A stretch of DNA of 64,000 nt from positions 434,001 through 498,000 of the forward strand of contig CAVSQX010000002.1 of assembly GCA_963730225.1 (NCBI GenBank). Direction: 5' to 3'. Source of the DNA: CAVSQX01 sp963730225 (GTDB lineage: Bacteria > Planctomycetota > Phycisphaerae > Tepidisphaerales > Tepidisphaeraceae). A program made the position numbers and the translations under genes. Of the stretch, positions 18,033 to 28,603 are shown in pieces (within the stretch, counting starts at the first letter, position 1; each line of letters opens with the position of its first letter). The notes beneath the pieces were generated by a model that worked only from the letters and a program-made list of their open reading frames with translations, was not told the DNA's origin and ran no database searches.

Positions 18033-19847
18033 TTACTTCATCTCCTCAATCACCGCCGCCAACTCTGCCGGCAGCGGTTTGATCGGCTCGCGGCGAAGCT
18101 GCATCTTTCCATCTTCGCCGCGGAAAGTCACGACGTTGAATTTGCCGTACGATTCATCTTTGGTGGGAAAATCCTCCCGGAAATGTCCGCCCCGGCTTTC
18201 CTTTCGCTCCAGGCCCGATCGCGTGATCGCCTCGGAAACGGTCAGAAGATTCTTCAAATCCAGCGCCGTGTGCCAGCCGGGGTTGTAGTCGCGGTTGCCG
18301 GTGACGCCAACCTTGTCCGCCTGCTCCCAGAATTGATCGATCTTCCCAAGAGCCTGTCGCATTTCGGCTTCGTTGCGAACGATCCCGACCAGATTCTGCA
18401 TCGTTTCCTGAAGCTCCTGCTGCACCTGATACGGACCAATTGCGCCTTGGGGGCGGCCAAACGGAGCCAGCGCGGCGGCCGCGATCGCGTCCACCTGATC
18501 CCGGTTGACCACTCCGGCCTGATTCTGCTTGGCGTACGCCGCGGCGTATTCGCCGGCACGTTTCCCGAAAACCAGCAGATCGGACAGCGAATTTCCGCCG
18601 AGCCGATTGGCCCCGTTGATGCCGGCCGCACACTCACCGGCGGCGAAAAGTCCCGGCACATTCGACATCTGCGTGTCGCTGTCGACGCGCACGCCGCCCA
18701 TGATGTAGTGCGTCGTCGGGCCCACTTCCATCGGCTCGGCGGTGATGTCGATGTCGGCCAGTTGCTTGAACTGGTGATACATGCTCGGCAATTTTTTCTG
18801 GATGTGGGCGGCGGCGCCGGGGAGTTTCTGCTTGATCCAGGAGATGTCCAGAAACACACCCCCGTGCGGACTTCCCCGGCCGGCTTTCACTTCACGCATG
18901 ATGCACCGCGCCACGTGATCGCGCGTCAGCAACTCCGGCGGACGGCGGGCGTTCTTGTCGCCCTGCGTGTATCGCCAGCCTTCGTCCTCGTTGTCGGCGG
19001 TTTGGCTGCGATAATTATCGGGAATGTCGTGGAACATGAATCGCTCGCCGGTCGTGTTTCGCAGCACGCCTCCTTCGCCGCGAACGCCTTCGGTGACGAG
19101 AATTCCGCGCACGCTGGGCGGCCAAACCATGCCGGTGGGATGGAACTGGATGAATTCCATGTCGATCAGTTCCGCCCCGGCGTGATACGCCAGCGAATGT
19201 CCGTCGCCGGTTCCTTCCCAACTGTTGCTGGTGATTTGGTACGCCCGCCCGACGCCGCCGGTGGCCAGCACAACCGCTTTGCAATGGAAGATTTTGAATC
19301 GGCCGTGCTCGCGCTCGTAGGCCAGGGCCCCGACAACGCGCGATCCGTCTTTCAGCAGCGAAACAACGGTGCATTCCATGTGCACGTCCATCCCCTGATG
19401 GATGCCGTGATCCTGAAGCGTGCGGATCATTTCCAGACCCGTGCGATCACCGACGTGAGCCAGACGCGGATAGCGATGGCCGCCGAAATTTCGCTGGAGG
19501 ATTTTTCCATCGGCGGTGCGATCGAAAACCGCGCCCCACGCCTCCAACTCGCGCACCCGGGCCGGCGCTTCCTTGGCGTGCAGTTCGGCCATGCGCCAGT
19601 TGTTCACGTACTGCCCGCCGCGCATCGTGTCGGAGAAATGCACCTTCCAGTTGTCGCGTTGATCCACATTGGCCAGCGCCGCGGCGATTCCGCCTTCGGC
19701 CATGACGGTGTGCGCTTTTCCCAGCAGCGATTTGCAGATTAGGCCGACCGAAACCCCGGCGGCGCTGGCTTCGATCGCCGCCCGCAATCCCGCGCCGCCC
19801 GCTCCGACGATCAGCACGTCATATTCATGTACGGGAAAATCGGCCAT
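18033..19847 (-). CDS. sdhA: Succinate dehydrogenase flavoprotein subunit
   Basis: A 604-residue catalytic subunit oxidising succinate to fumarate in the TCA cycle. The N-terminal dinucleotide fold (YDVLIVGAGGAGLRAAIEAS) is followed by the covalent FAD attachment histidine in GKAHTVMAEGGIAA, the active-site stretch EFIQFHPTGMVWPPSVRG with LVTEGVRGEGGVL, HYIMGGVRVD and the C-terminal flavin-binding part (GLFAAGECA, GANRLGGNSLSDLL). The long insert between FAD motifs and the general pattern fit the SdhA type found with a large single cytochrome b subunit. It is placed between sdhC and sdhB with almost no spacing, so it is one operon. Confidence 0.96.
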   Translation of the reverse strand: MADFPVHEYDVLIVGAGGAGLRAAIEASAAGVSVGLICKSLLGKAHTVMAEGGIAAALANVDQRDNWKVHFSDTMRGGQYVNNWRMAELHAKEAPARVRELEAWGAVFDRTADGKILQRNFGGHRYPRLAHVGDRTGLEMIRTLQDHGIHQGMDVHMECTVVSLLKDGSRVVGALAYEREHGRFKIFHCKAVVLATGGVGRAYQITSNSWEGTGDGHSLAYHAGAELIDMEFIQFHPTGMVWPPSVRGILVTEGVRGEGGVLRNTTGERFMFHDIPDNYRSQTADNEDEGWRYTQGDKNARRPPELLTRDHVARCIMREVKAGRGSPHGGVFLDISWIKQKLPGAAAHIQKKLPSMYHQFKQLADIDITAEPMEVGPTTHYIMGGVRVDSDTQMSNVPGLFAAGECAAGINGANRLGGNSLSDLLVFGKRAGEYAAAYAKQNQAGVVNRDQVDAIAAAALAPFGRPQGAIGPYQVQQELQETMQNLVGIVRNEAEMRQALGKIDQFWEQADKVGVTGNRDYNPGWHTALDLKNLLTVSEAITRSGLERKESRGGHFREDFPTKDESYGKFNVVTFRGEDGKMQLRREPIKPLPAELAAVIEEMK

Positions 19848-20681
19848 CTATAAAATTCTCCAGTCGTGCCAGATTCCCATGCTGCACAGACGCACATACA
19901 CATCGGAGAATGCGACGGAAAAGAGGCTGCACCACGCCCAGACCATGTGCCGCCGATTGAAGCAGCCGACGCAACGATACGCGTTGTGGCAAAGCGCAGA
20001 AGCCGAGAGCCGATCGCGCCCGCCGCCGATCAGGTGCCGCAGCGAATGGCAGCCAAACGTGTAACCGGAAAGCAGAATCACATTCACGGCCAGCACCAGC
20101 GTTCCGATTCCGAGTCCGAAGTGAACCGCGCCGGTAACCGGGTCGGTGAACCACATCGCGCGCCACACATCCGACGCCAGCAGCACCAGAAAAATCAGCG
20201 CCAGATACAGAAAGTAACGATGAATGTTCTGAAGAATCAGCGGCAGCGACGCCTCACCCCAATATGATTTGCGCGGCTCGCCGACGGCGCAGGAAGGCGG
20301 ATCGGCCCAGAAGGCTTTGTAGTAGGCTCCGCGGTAGTAATAACAGGTCATCCGAAACCCGCCGGGCGCCCAGAGAATCAACAGTGCCGGAGAAAACGGC
20401 AGCCACATCGGCCACCACGCCGGCTTGGGGCCAAACCAGCTATGCTTCCCATCGCCGAAAATCTCCGGCGAATAAAACGGAGACAAATACGGCCCGAAAC
20501 GATAGTGCGCTCCCTGAAACGCCGCCCAGGTGGCGTAGACGACAAACGCCCCAAGTCCCAGAAATACAATCAGCGGTACAAACCACCAGGCGCCTTTTCG
20601 GCTGGTTTGTCCGAACGATCGTCGCGGCAGGGCGCGAGAATCGGCCGAGTCATCTGGAGCCAAGGTGGGAAGTTGCGACAT
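19848..20681 (-). CDS. sdhC: Succinate dehydrogenase large cytochrome b subunit
   Basis: A 277-residue membrane anchor, about twice the size of E. coli SdhC and the only one in the operon. At least five hydrophobic helices are visible: WWFVPLIVFLGLGAFVVYAT, PFSPALLILWAPGG, FLYLALIFLVLLASDV, FGLGIGTLVLAVNVILLSGY and one after HMVWAWCSLFSVAF. Conserved blocks (FSPALLILWAPGGFRMTCYY, HRYFLYLA, LSGYTFGCHSLRHLIGG) match the cytochrome b type known from actinobacterial Sdh1. Histidines in NIHRYF and CHSLRH are candidate haem ligands. It opens the sdhCAB operon; the ATG at 20681 gives MSQLPTLAPDDS. Confidence 0.88.
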   Translation of the reverse strand: MSQLPTLAPDDSADSRALPRRSFGQTSRKGAWWFVPLIVFLGLGAFVVYATWAAFQGAHYRFGPYLSPFYSPEIFGDGKHSWFGPKPAWWPMWLPFSPALLILWAPGGFRMTCYYYRGAYYKAFWADPPSCAVGEPRKSYWGEASLPLILQNIHRYFLYLALIFLVLLASDVWRAMWFTDPVTGAVHFGLGIGTLVLAVNVILLSGYTFGCHSLRHLIGGGRDRLSASALCHNAYRCVGCFNRRHMVWAWCSLFSVAFSDVYVRLCSMGIWHDWRIL

Positions 20682-21028
20682 AGAACCCGTGCAGCAGCAT
20701 GCGCTGAATTTGTCGAGTCAAAAAGCTTAGGGAGAACCGCCCGGACGATCAAGGGAAGCAGATTCCTGCGGTCCGATAACCCCATCATTGTGTCCTGAAA
20801 ATCAGCGCGGATGGGATTCCAAAGGATTTGTGGCGTTCTTAGCCGATGAAGCGGCACGTCACCGCGCCGCCGGTAACAGGCTGGTCTGGGCGGCGTCACT
20901 CTGCTGTACATCCAGCAGGTTCGTGCTTAGCCTGTGGATGGATTGAAAAAACGCGATCGCTGGTTCCTTCGTGGCGCTTGCCGCGGGATCGTCAGCGGAC
21001 GAAAAGGATGTCCTTGTCAGGAGGATTC
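20682..21028 (+). other. Divergent spacer between sdhC and a surface-protein gene
   Basis: About 350 bp holding the promoters of two divergent units. No gene is convincing here: the frame of the surface protein is open back to 20846, but the codons before 21029 give no signal sequence. The ribosome site CAGGAGGA at 21019-21026 marks the real start at 21029. No clear promoter boxes were recognised. Confidence 0.4.
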
Positions 21029-24000
21029 ATGAATTCGAGGAAGCTCGCCTCTGTCTCAGCCGCCGTGCGCAGCGTCATGGAACAGTTGGAGCCGCGGCAG
21101 CTTTTGTCCGGCACGCTCACGCTGGTCAATCCCGACAGCCTGCCCTCCAGCGATCGGCTTATTTTCAACACCATTGAGCATCTGAATCCCACCGTGCCCA
21201 ATGTCGTGCACGATTCGCAACCTTTGACGCTCGAGGACACGGGAATCGCGCAGTTGACGATCACCAGCCTGACGGTCAGCGGGCCTTTTGAACTGGTCAA
21301 CGCGCCGCAAACGCCGATTGTGATCAGCCCGGGCCAGCCACTGACTTTGACCCTCGAATTCACCCAGACCAGCCTGCCCCCGCATGCCGTCAATGAAACC
21401 AATTATACCACCGACGCTAATGGCGGCGCCGCCATTACCGGATCGCTGACCATCGACAGCAGCGACACCGTCACGCCCACCAAGGTTGTCACCCTCGCAG
21501 GTTATTGGCAGTACGAATCGGAAAACAACAACGAGCCGAACCTCACCACGATTACGAACTTGCTGGCCGGGTACGATACCCAAATCAATCCAGGATCGAG
21601 CGACCCCGATCTACCCAATGGAGCGACGACGGCCGACTACTACGGCCAGGAAGTTTACTCCGCCTCCTGGGCCGCCGCTGACCCCAGCGAACCGGTGACG
21701 GTCACCCAATTGGCCGCGTTTCACACCGAGGGCAACATCGTTCACACCTACTGGTACTCAGCCAGCACCGAGGCGTCGCATCTGTTGCTCACGTCACAGG
21801 CCAACCAGGGTCAGACTTTATTGCCGACGCTGCCCGGCGGCGGCCTGATGACCGCTTCCTTCACGCCCACCGGCGCCTTCGGCCTCCGCGTCGATGACGA
21901 ATACAGCGACGACGCCATCAACGTCGCCAACGGCAACCAGGCCGGCAGCGGACATCACTTCCGTTTCTATCCGGTGGTCGACGAACACGGAAACCTCGTC
22001 CCCAACACCTGGATCGTGGCAATGGATTACGCCGTGATTCAAACGGAGAATTTCGATTTCAACGACAACGTGTTCATCGTCAGCAACATCACGCCGAACA
22101 ACGCCCCGACTTCGCCGACAGGACTGTCGGCGACCAACGGCGCTCAACCCGTGCTGACCTGGAACGCCGTCAATTACTCCGGCGGCCTGGCCGGTTACAA
22201 CGTCTACCGGGCCACCAACCCCGCGGGCCCCTATACCAAGCTCACGGCCTCCGCGGTGGACACCAACGTCACCTATACCGACACCACCGCCCCGGCCGGC
22301 TCGACGCTTTACTATGAGGTCACGGCCGTGAGCACCGCCGCCGCTCCCAACGAATCCGCGCCGGCCACGACCACCGCCAACACGCCTGCGGGCATCACCG
22401 CCGCCAACTACACGATCGACGCTTACAGCGGCCAGTTGACCACGATCAATGTCCTTGCCAACGATTCCGACGGCGATGGAACGATCAATCCCGCGTCGCT
22501 TACCGCCGGCAGCGCGCTGCATGGGACAACGGCTTTGGACATCAACGGCGGCGTTATCGACTACACGTCCACCACCGGTTTCACCGGCACCGACACCTTC
22601 ACCTACACCATCCACGACAACAACAGCAACAGCGCCAGTGGCACCGTAACCGTAGATGTGAGCAACACCGCCACGAGTTTCCCAATCGCCAACAACGATT
22701 CAGCCGTAGCCTTGGAAAACACGCCCGTCGTCATTGACGTGCTGGCCAACGACGAGCCCGTCACCACCTTCAATCTCGCCTCGGTGACGATCGGAACCGC
22801 CGCAACCCGCGGCGATGCAACCGTCAATTCCGACGGCACCATCACCTACACGCCAACCACCAACGACGTCGGCCAGGACACCTTCACCTACACGGTCGCC
22901 GACGGCAACGGCGAGGTTTCCGGTCAGGCTACCGTAACGGTGAACGTCGGCGTCGAGATCAATTCCACGCTGAAGACCGCCAACCACTCGATCGTCTACA
23001 CCGACGACAACGGCACCACCGCCACCATCACGCTCAACCGCGGAATCGCCGACGTCTACTTCGGCGGCATCGGGACCGCTCCGGCGGCCGCCAAGAATGG
23101 TCGCGTCACGCTCACCAATCCCTCGGACCTGAGCATCAGCAGCGTCGCCCTCAGCGACACCACCGTCGCCAGCTCACTTCAGATCCACTCGCCCGGAAAC
23201 AAGGGCTCGATTACGCTCAACGGCATTACAGATACCGGCGTGCTTGGAAGCATCAACGCGCCCATCGCTCGACTGATTGGCACCGTCGGCGCCAACACCG
23301 TCGACCTCGGCGGTGCCCGCAGCATCTCGGTGAAGCTGATTCAGCTCGCCGAAATCACCGTCGGCAGCCAGCTCACCGGCAAAACCTCTCTCACCAGCGC
23401 AACCACCGTCACCGATTCCGACTTTACCAGTTCGATGCCCGTCAGCTTGCTCAAAGCGGCATCGTGGACGAATTCCAGCCACAACATTCTGGAGGTCTCG
23501 GCGTCGTCCATCGCCACCTTGTCGATCGCCGGTGAATTCGATCCGGACCTGGACGTGACCGGCAATATCACCAGCGCTCACATTGTCGGCCCGCTCGGCT
23601 TTGGCGTCTGGACCGTCGGCGGCAACGTCAGCTCCCTCTACGCCGGCAGCGTCGGATCCACCTGGGGTGGCGCGGACGTCACCGGAAAGATTGCATCGAT
23701 GATCGTCCACACCGGCGGGCTGGCGTCCGATGTTTCCGCCGCAACCATCAATTCCCTCTCAATCATCGGCAACCTCACCGCCAACGTCACCGCCGGCACC
23801 GCCAAGCTGATCCATGTCACCGGTGCCGTTTCCGGTTCGACGATCAGTCTCAGCACCGGCGGGAATTCGCTGGGAACGCTGTTGGTCGGGGGTCAGATCA
23901 GCGACTCGACCGTCAACACCGCCGGCAACATCGTCTCCCTCGTGGCCGCCTCGCTGAGCGGCGCCACCATCACCGCCGGCAACACCCAATCGCTGAGCAG

Positions 24001-24268
24001 CGTTCTTCCCAGTAACATCGGCACCGCCAGCATCAACAACCTGGTGTTGACGACCCATGTCGGCTTCGCCTTTGCCGACTCGACCGTGATCGCCGCGAAA
24101 ATCCTCAGTGCCACGCTGCACACCGTGAACACCGACAACAGCAGCGTTCCCGAGGGCCTGGGCCTGGGCGCTCTGCATTCGATCGTCTTCATCGAGAACG
24201 GCGACACCCAGCATCTGAATTCCAAATCCACCGCGCGCAGGCCGGCGACTTTGAAGTTCTTGATGTGA
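21029..24268 (+). CDS. Large planctomycete extracellular protein with FN3 and cadherin-like repeats
   Basis: A 1079-residue surface or secreted protein. The planctomycete N-terminal signature lies at residues 13-27 (VRSVMEQLEPRQLLSG). Then come a beta-rich domain with calcium-type acidic stretches, a fibronectin type III domain (SPTGLSATNGAQPVLTWN; YYEVTAVSTA), and two Ig/cadherin-like repeats ending in TDTFTYTIHDNN and QDTFTYTVADGNG. A long C-terminal half rich in Ser, Thr, Gly and Asn (GSITLNGITDTGVLG; LLVGGQISDSTVN) looks like a beta solenoid. No sortase, PEP-CTERM or dockerin signal is visible. The domains suggest adhesion or a matrix role. It is followed by a shared terminator. Confidence 0.8.
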   Translation: MNSRKLASVSAAVRSVMEQLEPRQLLSGTLTLVNPDSLPSSDRLIFNTIEHLNPTVPNVVHDSQPLTLEDTGIAQLTITSLTVSGPFELVNAPQTPIVISPGQPLTLTLEFTQTSLPPHAVNETNYTTDANGGAAITGSLTIDSSDTVTPTKVVTLAGYWQYESENNNEPNLTTITNLLAGYDTQINPGSSDPDLPNGATTADYYGQEVYSASWAAADPSEPVTVTQLAAFHTEGNIVHTYWYSASTEASHLLLTSQANQGQTLLPTLPGGGLMTASFTPTGAFGLRVDDEYSDDAINVANGNQAGSGHHFRFYPVVDEHGNLVPNTWIVAMDYAVIQTENFDFNDNVFIVSNITPNNAPTSPTGLSATNGAQPVLTWNAVNYSGGLAGYNVYRATNPAGPYTKLTASAVDTNVTYTDTTAPAGSTLYYEVTAVSTAAAPNESAPATTTANTPAGITAANYTIDAYSGQLTTINVLANDSDGDGTINPASLTAGSALHGTTALDINGGVIDYTSTTGFTGTDTFTYTIHDNNSNSASGTVTVDVSNTATSFPIANNDSAVALENTPVVIDVLANDEPVTTFNLASVTIGTAATRGDATVNSDGTITYTPTTNDVGQDTFTYTVADGNGEVSGQATVTVNVGVEINSTLKTANHSIVYTDDNGTTATITLNRGIADVYFGGIGTAPAAAKNGRVTLTNPSDLSISSVALSDTTVASSLQIHSPGNKGSITLNGITDTGVLGSINAPIARLIGTVGANTVDLGGARSISVKLIQLAEITVGSQLTGKTSLTSATTVTDSDFTSSMPVSLLKAASWTNSSHNILEVSASSIATLSIAGEFDPDLDVTGNITSAHIVGPLGFGVWTVGGNVSSLYAGSVGSTWGGADVTGKIASMIVHTGGLASDVSAATINSLSIIGNLTANVTAGTAKLIHVTGAVSGSTISLSTGGNSLGTLLVGGQISDSTVNTAGNIVSLVAASLSGATITAGNTQSLSSVLPSNIGTASINNLVLTTHVGFAFADSTVIAAKILSATLHTVNTDNSSVPEGLGLGALHSIVFIENGDTQHLNSKSTARRPATLKFLM

Positions 24269-24306
24269 ATGCTTTGGGTTGATCGGCTCGACTACGCAGC
24301 AATCAG

Positions 24307-24340
24307 AAAGGGCCGCGACCACCCAAATCGCGGCCCTTTT
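24307..24340 (+). terminator. Bidirectional terminator between two surface-protein genes
   Basis: A perfect 12-bp stem AAAGGGCCGCGA / TCGCGGCCCTTT with a 9-base loop CCACCCAAA, rich in A on one side and T on the other. It lies between convergent genes ending at 24268 and 24353, so it can serve both. Confidence 0.88.
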
Positions 24341-24352
24341 GCTATTACCAAT

Positions 24353-27300
24353 TCAAGTGATCGTCTTCTCCCCGAATCGCACGTTGTAGACGGTCTTGGT
24401 TGCGTTGACCGTCACGTGCTGCCCGTAGTTGTTGCTGGGATAGGTTTGCGTCCAGCCGGATTCCGCGACGACTCGAACGATGTAATTCCCCGCCGGCAGA
24501 TCGGTGAAGGTGTAATCGCCCTGGGCATTGGTCAAAACGCTCTCTTCGCCGTCATCCAGAATCCCGTCGTTGTTGGTGTCCAGATATACGCGCCATCCCG
24601 CCAGGCCGGTTTCGCCGCTGTCTAATGCGCCGTTGCCGTTGGCGTCGTTGAATACTTCGCCCTGGATCGTGCCGGTGACGTTGTTATCCATCGTGAAGTC
24701 GGTGTACTGGGCGTCCTGTCCGGCGCTGAGCGACACGCTGATCGACTGCCCCGCGCCCGGCTGCGTCTCTGTCCATCCCGTCTGGCCCACCACCCGCACC
24801 TGGTACGTGCCCGGCAGCACCTGGGCGAACTCAAAAGTTCCGTTGGCGGAAGTCGTAACCGACACTTCGCCGTCATCCAGCATTCCGTCGTTGTTCGTAT
24901 CCAGATAAACCGTCCAGATCGGCGGCGTCGCGCTTCCCAAACTGCCCACCGAGCCGGAGATCGTTCCGTAAACCTCCGCGAACCCGAAGTTCTCGTTCAC
25001 AGCGTTCGTGCCCGTGCCCAGCGTCACATGCTGTCCATAATTGTTGGTCGGATACGTCTGCACCCAGAAATTCGACGGATTGTAAACCCGCACGATGTAC
25101 GTCCCCGCCGCAAGCCCGCTGAACGTGTACTGCCCGTTAGCGTTCGCCTGCGTGGTGACTTCACCGGGATCGAGCTTGCCGTTGTTGTTGGCGTCGATGT
25201 ACAGAATCCACGCATCCAAGCCCAGTTCGCCGTTGTCCTCTTTGCCGTCCTTGTTGACATCGTTGAAAACCGTCCCGGAGATCGAGCCGACGCCCGCCGA
25301 CACAAATCCGAACGACACGCCGGTGTCCGCCGCACCGCTGCTCAGCGTGATGTGCTGGCCGTAGTTGTTCACGGGATACGTCTGCGTCCACCCGCTCGCC
25401 GGAATCACCCGCACGATGTACGTTCCCGCCGCCAGGCCGGAGAAGGAATATTGTCCGCTGGAATTGGTTGTCGTCTCCGGATCGCTGGACCCCAGCGCGT
25501 TGCTGTTGTTCAGATCGATGTAAACCGTCCAGCCCGATTCGCCGCTCTCACCGCTGTCCTGCTGGCCGTTTTTGTTGGCGTCGTCGAAAACAACGCCGGA
25601 GATCGAGCCGCTGGCCGCGAAAAATCCAAATGTCACCGTCGTGTTCACCGCGCCGCTGCTCAGCGTGATGTGCTGGCCGAGGTTGTCGGTCGGATATGTC
25701 TGCCTCCATCCCGCTTCCGGAATCACCCGCACGATGTACGTGCCGGCAGCCAACCCGGTGAAATCGTATTGCCCACTTGAATTCGTCGTCGTTTCCGGAT
25801 CACCTGATTGAAGCGCCTTGCTGTTGTTCAGATCGATATAAACCGTCCAGCCCGACAGCCCCGTTTCGCCCGAATCCTGTGCCCCATTTTTGTTCGCATC
25901 GTTGAACACGGTTCCCGAAATGTAAACGCTGGTGGTCGCTCCGAAATTCTCTCCGGTGATCGACGTCGAGCCAAGGGTGACATGATTCCCGCCGCCCAGC
26001 GCTGGATAGCTTTCTCTCCAACCGCTGGGGAGCACCTGGCGAATGATCAGAGCGCCGCTGGGCAATCCCGCAAGCGAGTAAGCGCCGCTGGAACTGGTTG
26101 TGGTTGAAGGCTCGCCCGAATCGAGCTTTCCGTTGTCGTTTAGATCCGCGTAGACCGTTCGTCCGGACAATCCAACTTCCCCGCTCTCCTGTGTGCCGTC
26201 GCCGTTCAGATCGTTGAACACCACGCCCGACACCGTTCCCAGCGCCTGAACTTCCACCGCCCCGATATCCACCGTGATGTTGACGATTCGCGCCAATCCG
26301 CGCTGATCGGTCGTCACACCCGGCTGAATCTTCGAGTTCACGCCCGCGTCGATCGCCGGGCTGCCCGCCAGCGGAACCATCGTTTCGGTCGGCCCGCCGT
26401 TGTTGCCCAGGGCCGAGAGCTGCGGATTGTTCACACCGACATGATTTCCATTAACCCCGTTGGTCAGTCCGCCGCCCACGCCGATCAGGTTCCCCGTGCT
26501 GATCGACGCGACAGCGCCACCGAGGTCATTGGCGGCTCCATCCGCCGTGTTGGCCGAAACGATGGTGTTGTCGAGAATCGGATTCGATGCCGATTGCACG
26601 CCGCCGCCCGACCCCACGCCATCGGCGCCCGCGGGATAATCCGAGTTGCCGGCCCCGCCATGGCCCCCGACCGCGGAATTTCCGCTGATGGTGCAGTCGG
26701 CGATGGTCAGAATTCCCGCTTCAATTCCCCCGCCGCTGCCGTTTCCGCCGGTTCCACCTGCGCCGGTGCCGCTGCCCGTGCCGTCGAAGCTGGCCGGTCC
26801 GCCCGCGCCGCCGGTGGCGGTGTTGTTGGCGATCGTGTCGTCCGTCAGCGTCCCGCCGCTCACCACCATTCCACCGCCCGCCGCCGTGCCGCCCGGGCCG
26901 ATCTTTGCGTACTCCGTAACTCCCGCTCCGCCGATCGCCGAGTTGCCCGAAATCGTGCTGGCCACGATATCGACCGTGCCGCCGGCGCTTAGTCCACCGC
27001 CCGATCCGGTTCCTCCGGTTGCCGCGTCGTAACCCGCCAGCCCGCCCACCGCCGAGTTGCCCGAGATCGTGCATTGCGACATCGTCAGGCCGCCCAATTC
27101 GCCAATGCCTCCGCCCGATCCCACGCCTTCGGTCACGGTGGGAAAATCATTTCCGCCCGCGCCGGCCGTGGCGCTGTTGTTGGAAACGGTCGAGCCGGAA
27201 ATCGTCAGGCTCGCCCCGCCAAAAATTCCCCCGCCCAGCGCGTTGCCGCCCGGTGTGTTCCCGCTGTCGGTCCCGGCGGCGTTCCCGCCTTGGGCGCTGT

Positions 27301-28522
27301 TTTTCGAGACGGTGCTGCCGGAAATCTGCTGATTGCTGACAGCGAAAATCGCCCCGCCCGACGCCGAGCCGGGGTTGTTTCCGAATAACCCGCAGTAACC
27401 GCCGATGACATCGTTTTGCGATAACGTCGAGCCGCTGAGCATCAGCGTGCCGCCGACGTAAATCGCTCCGCCCCGGCGCTGCCCCCGTCGGCGTTGGGCG
27501 AGCCCGGATCGAGCCCGCTTCCACCGGCGGCCGAGTCGCCCGTGAATGTGCTGTCGCTCACTGTCAGCGACTCCCCTACGTACACGCCCCCGCCCATCGC
27601 ATTTCCGTCGCCGCTGAAGCCCGATTCCGTGCCGCCCTGCGCCTGTTGCCCGCAACCGTGCTGCCGGTAATCGTCAGATTCACCATCGTGGCGATTCCTC
27701 CGCCTTCCGCATTTCCGGCAAAACCGGCGTAATAGTTATTGGAGGCCTGGCTCGACCCGTTGGTTCCATCGGCAAAGTTCGCGCTGATCGTGCTGTTGTT
27801 GACCGTCACCGGTCCCGTCGCATAGATGCCGCCGCCGCTCGCCGAGGCGCCGATGTCACCGTCTTCACCCAGGCTGGCCGGCAGCACTCCTCCCGCCGCC
27901 GTGTTGCCCGACACCGTGCTGCTTTGCAAAGTCAGCGTACCAGTGCTGTAGATTCCCCCGCCAAACGCCGATCCCGCCTGCGATCCCTGTTCCATCGCAG
28001 GGCGCCACCCTGCGCCTTGTTGTTGGAAACCGTTACCGATGTGAGAGTTAGCGTTCCCGCATTATCAATTCCGCCGCCATCCGCGTTTGCCCCGGCCGTC
28101 ATCGGCGCAACCAATCCATCCGTGACGGTCAGGCTGGAAATCGACGCGCTCGCGCCCGCCCCAACATCAAGAACCCGGCTGGCGCCGTTCCCGCTGATCG
28201 CCAAAAGCCCCGCGCCCGGCCCGGTGATCGTTGTCGAACCGCTGGTATCCGTTACCGATAGCTGTCCCTGCGTCAGCGTGATCGTCTGCTGGCTGGTGCC
28301 GGGAAACAGGCTCGATGCGAAGGTGATCGAGTCCGCCCCTGCATTCGCGTTGGCATCCGCAATCGCCTGCCGCAACGTCAATTGCCCCGCCGGCGGACTG
28401 GCCGAATCCGACAACGTGTTGACCACGTACGACGACAGCAGCCATCGCGTCTCCAGCATTTCCGACAGAATATTCCGCTTCGAACCACCGCCCGACTTGC
28501 GCAAACCGCGTGTACGCTTCAT
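24353..28522 (-). CDS. Giant surface protein: beta-helix plus six SD-type repeats, three frameshifts
   Basis: Start at 28522 (MKRTRGLRKSGGGSKRN) behind GGAGGA, with the planctomycete signature MLETRWLLSSYVVNTLSD and a CSLREA-like block (LTLRQAIADANANAGADSI). A long right-handed beta-helix follows with repeats of the type GGGIYSTGTLTLQSSTVSGN. The C-terminal 600 residues hold six SdrD B-like modules (FNDANKNGAQDSGETGLSGW, VYIDLNNS, GTYIVRVIP) with calcium-type D-N-NG-D-GE loops. The frame breaks near 28006, 27643 and 27475. Each is mended by adding one base (C run, A run, G run), giving about 1390 residues. It is paired tandemly with the gene upstream, which carries the same module type. Likely a cell-surface or matrix protein; ligand unknown. 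Confidence 0.8.
25028..26230 (-). repeat. SD-module tandem repeats, 318-bp period, first gene
   Basis: Modules of about 106 codons. Equivalent points with CAGATCGAT at 25511 and 25829 are exactly 318 bp apart. Each module encodes a prealbumin-like fold with a D-N-NG-D-GE loop and an end near GTYIVRVIP..GW.QTYP. The outer modules are more divergent. Confidence 0.85.
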
Positions 28523-28603
28523 GCGTTCCTCCAAAAAATAATTCCTGGCTACCATCCCCAAAACCTCACGCCGGGCCAAAGGTAATCCGTCGGCTCGGAC
28601 TCT

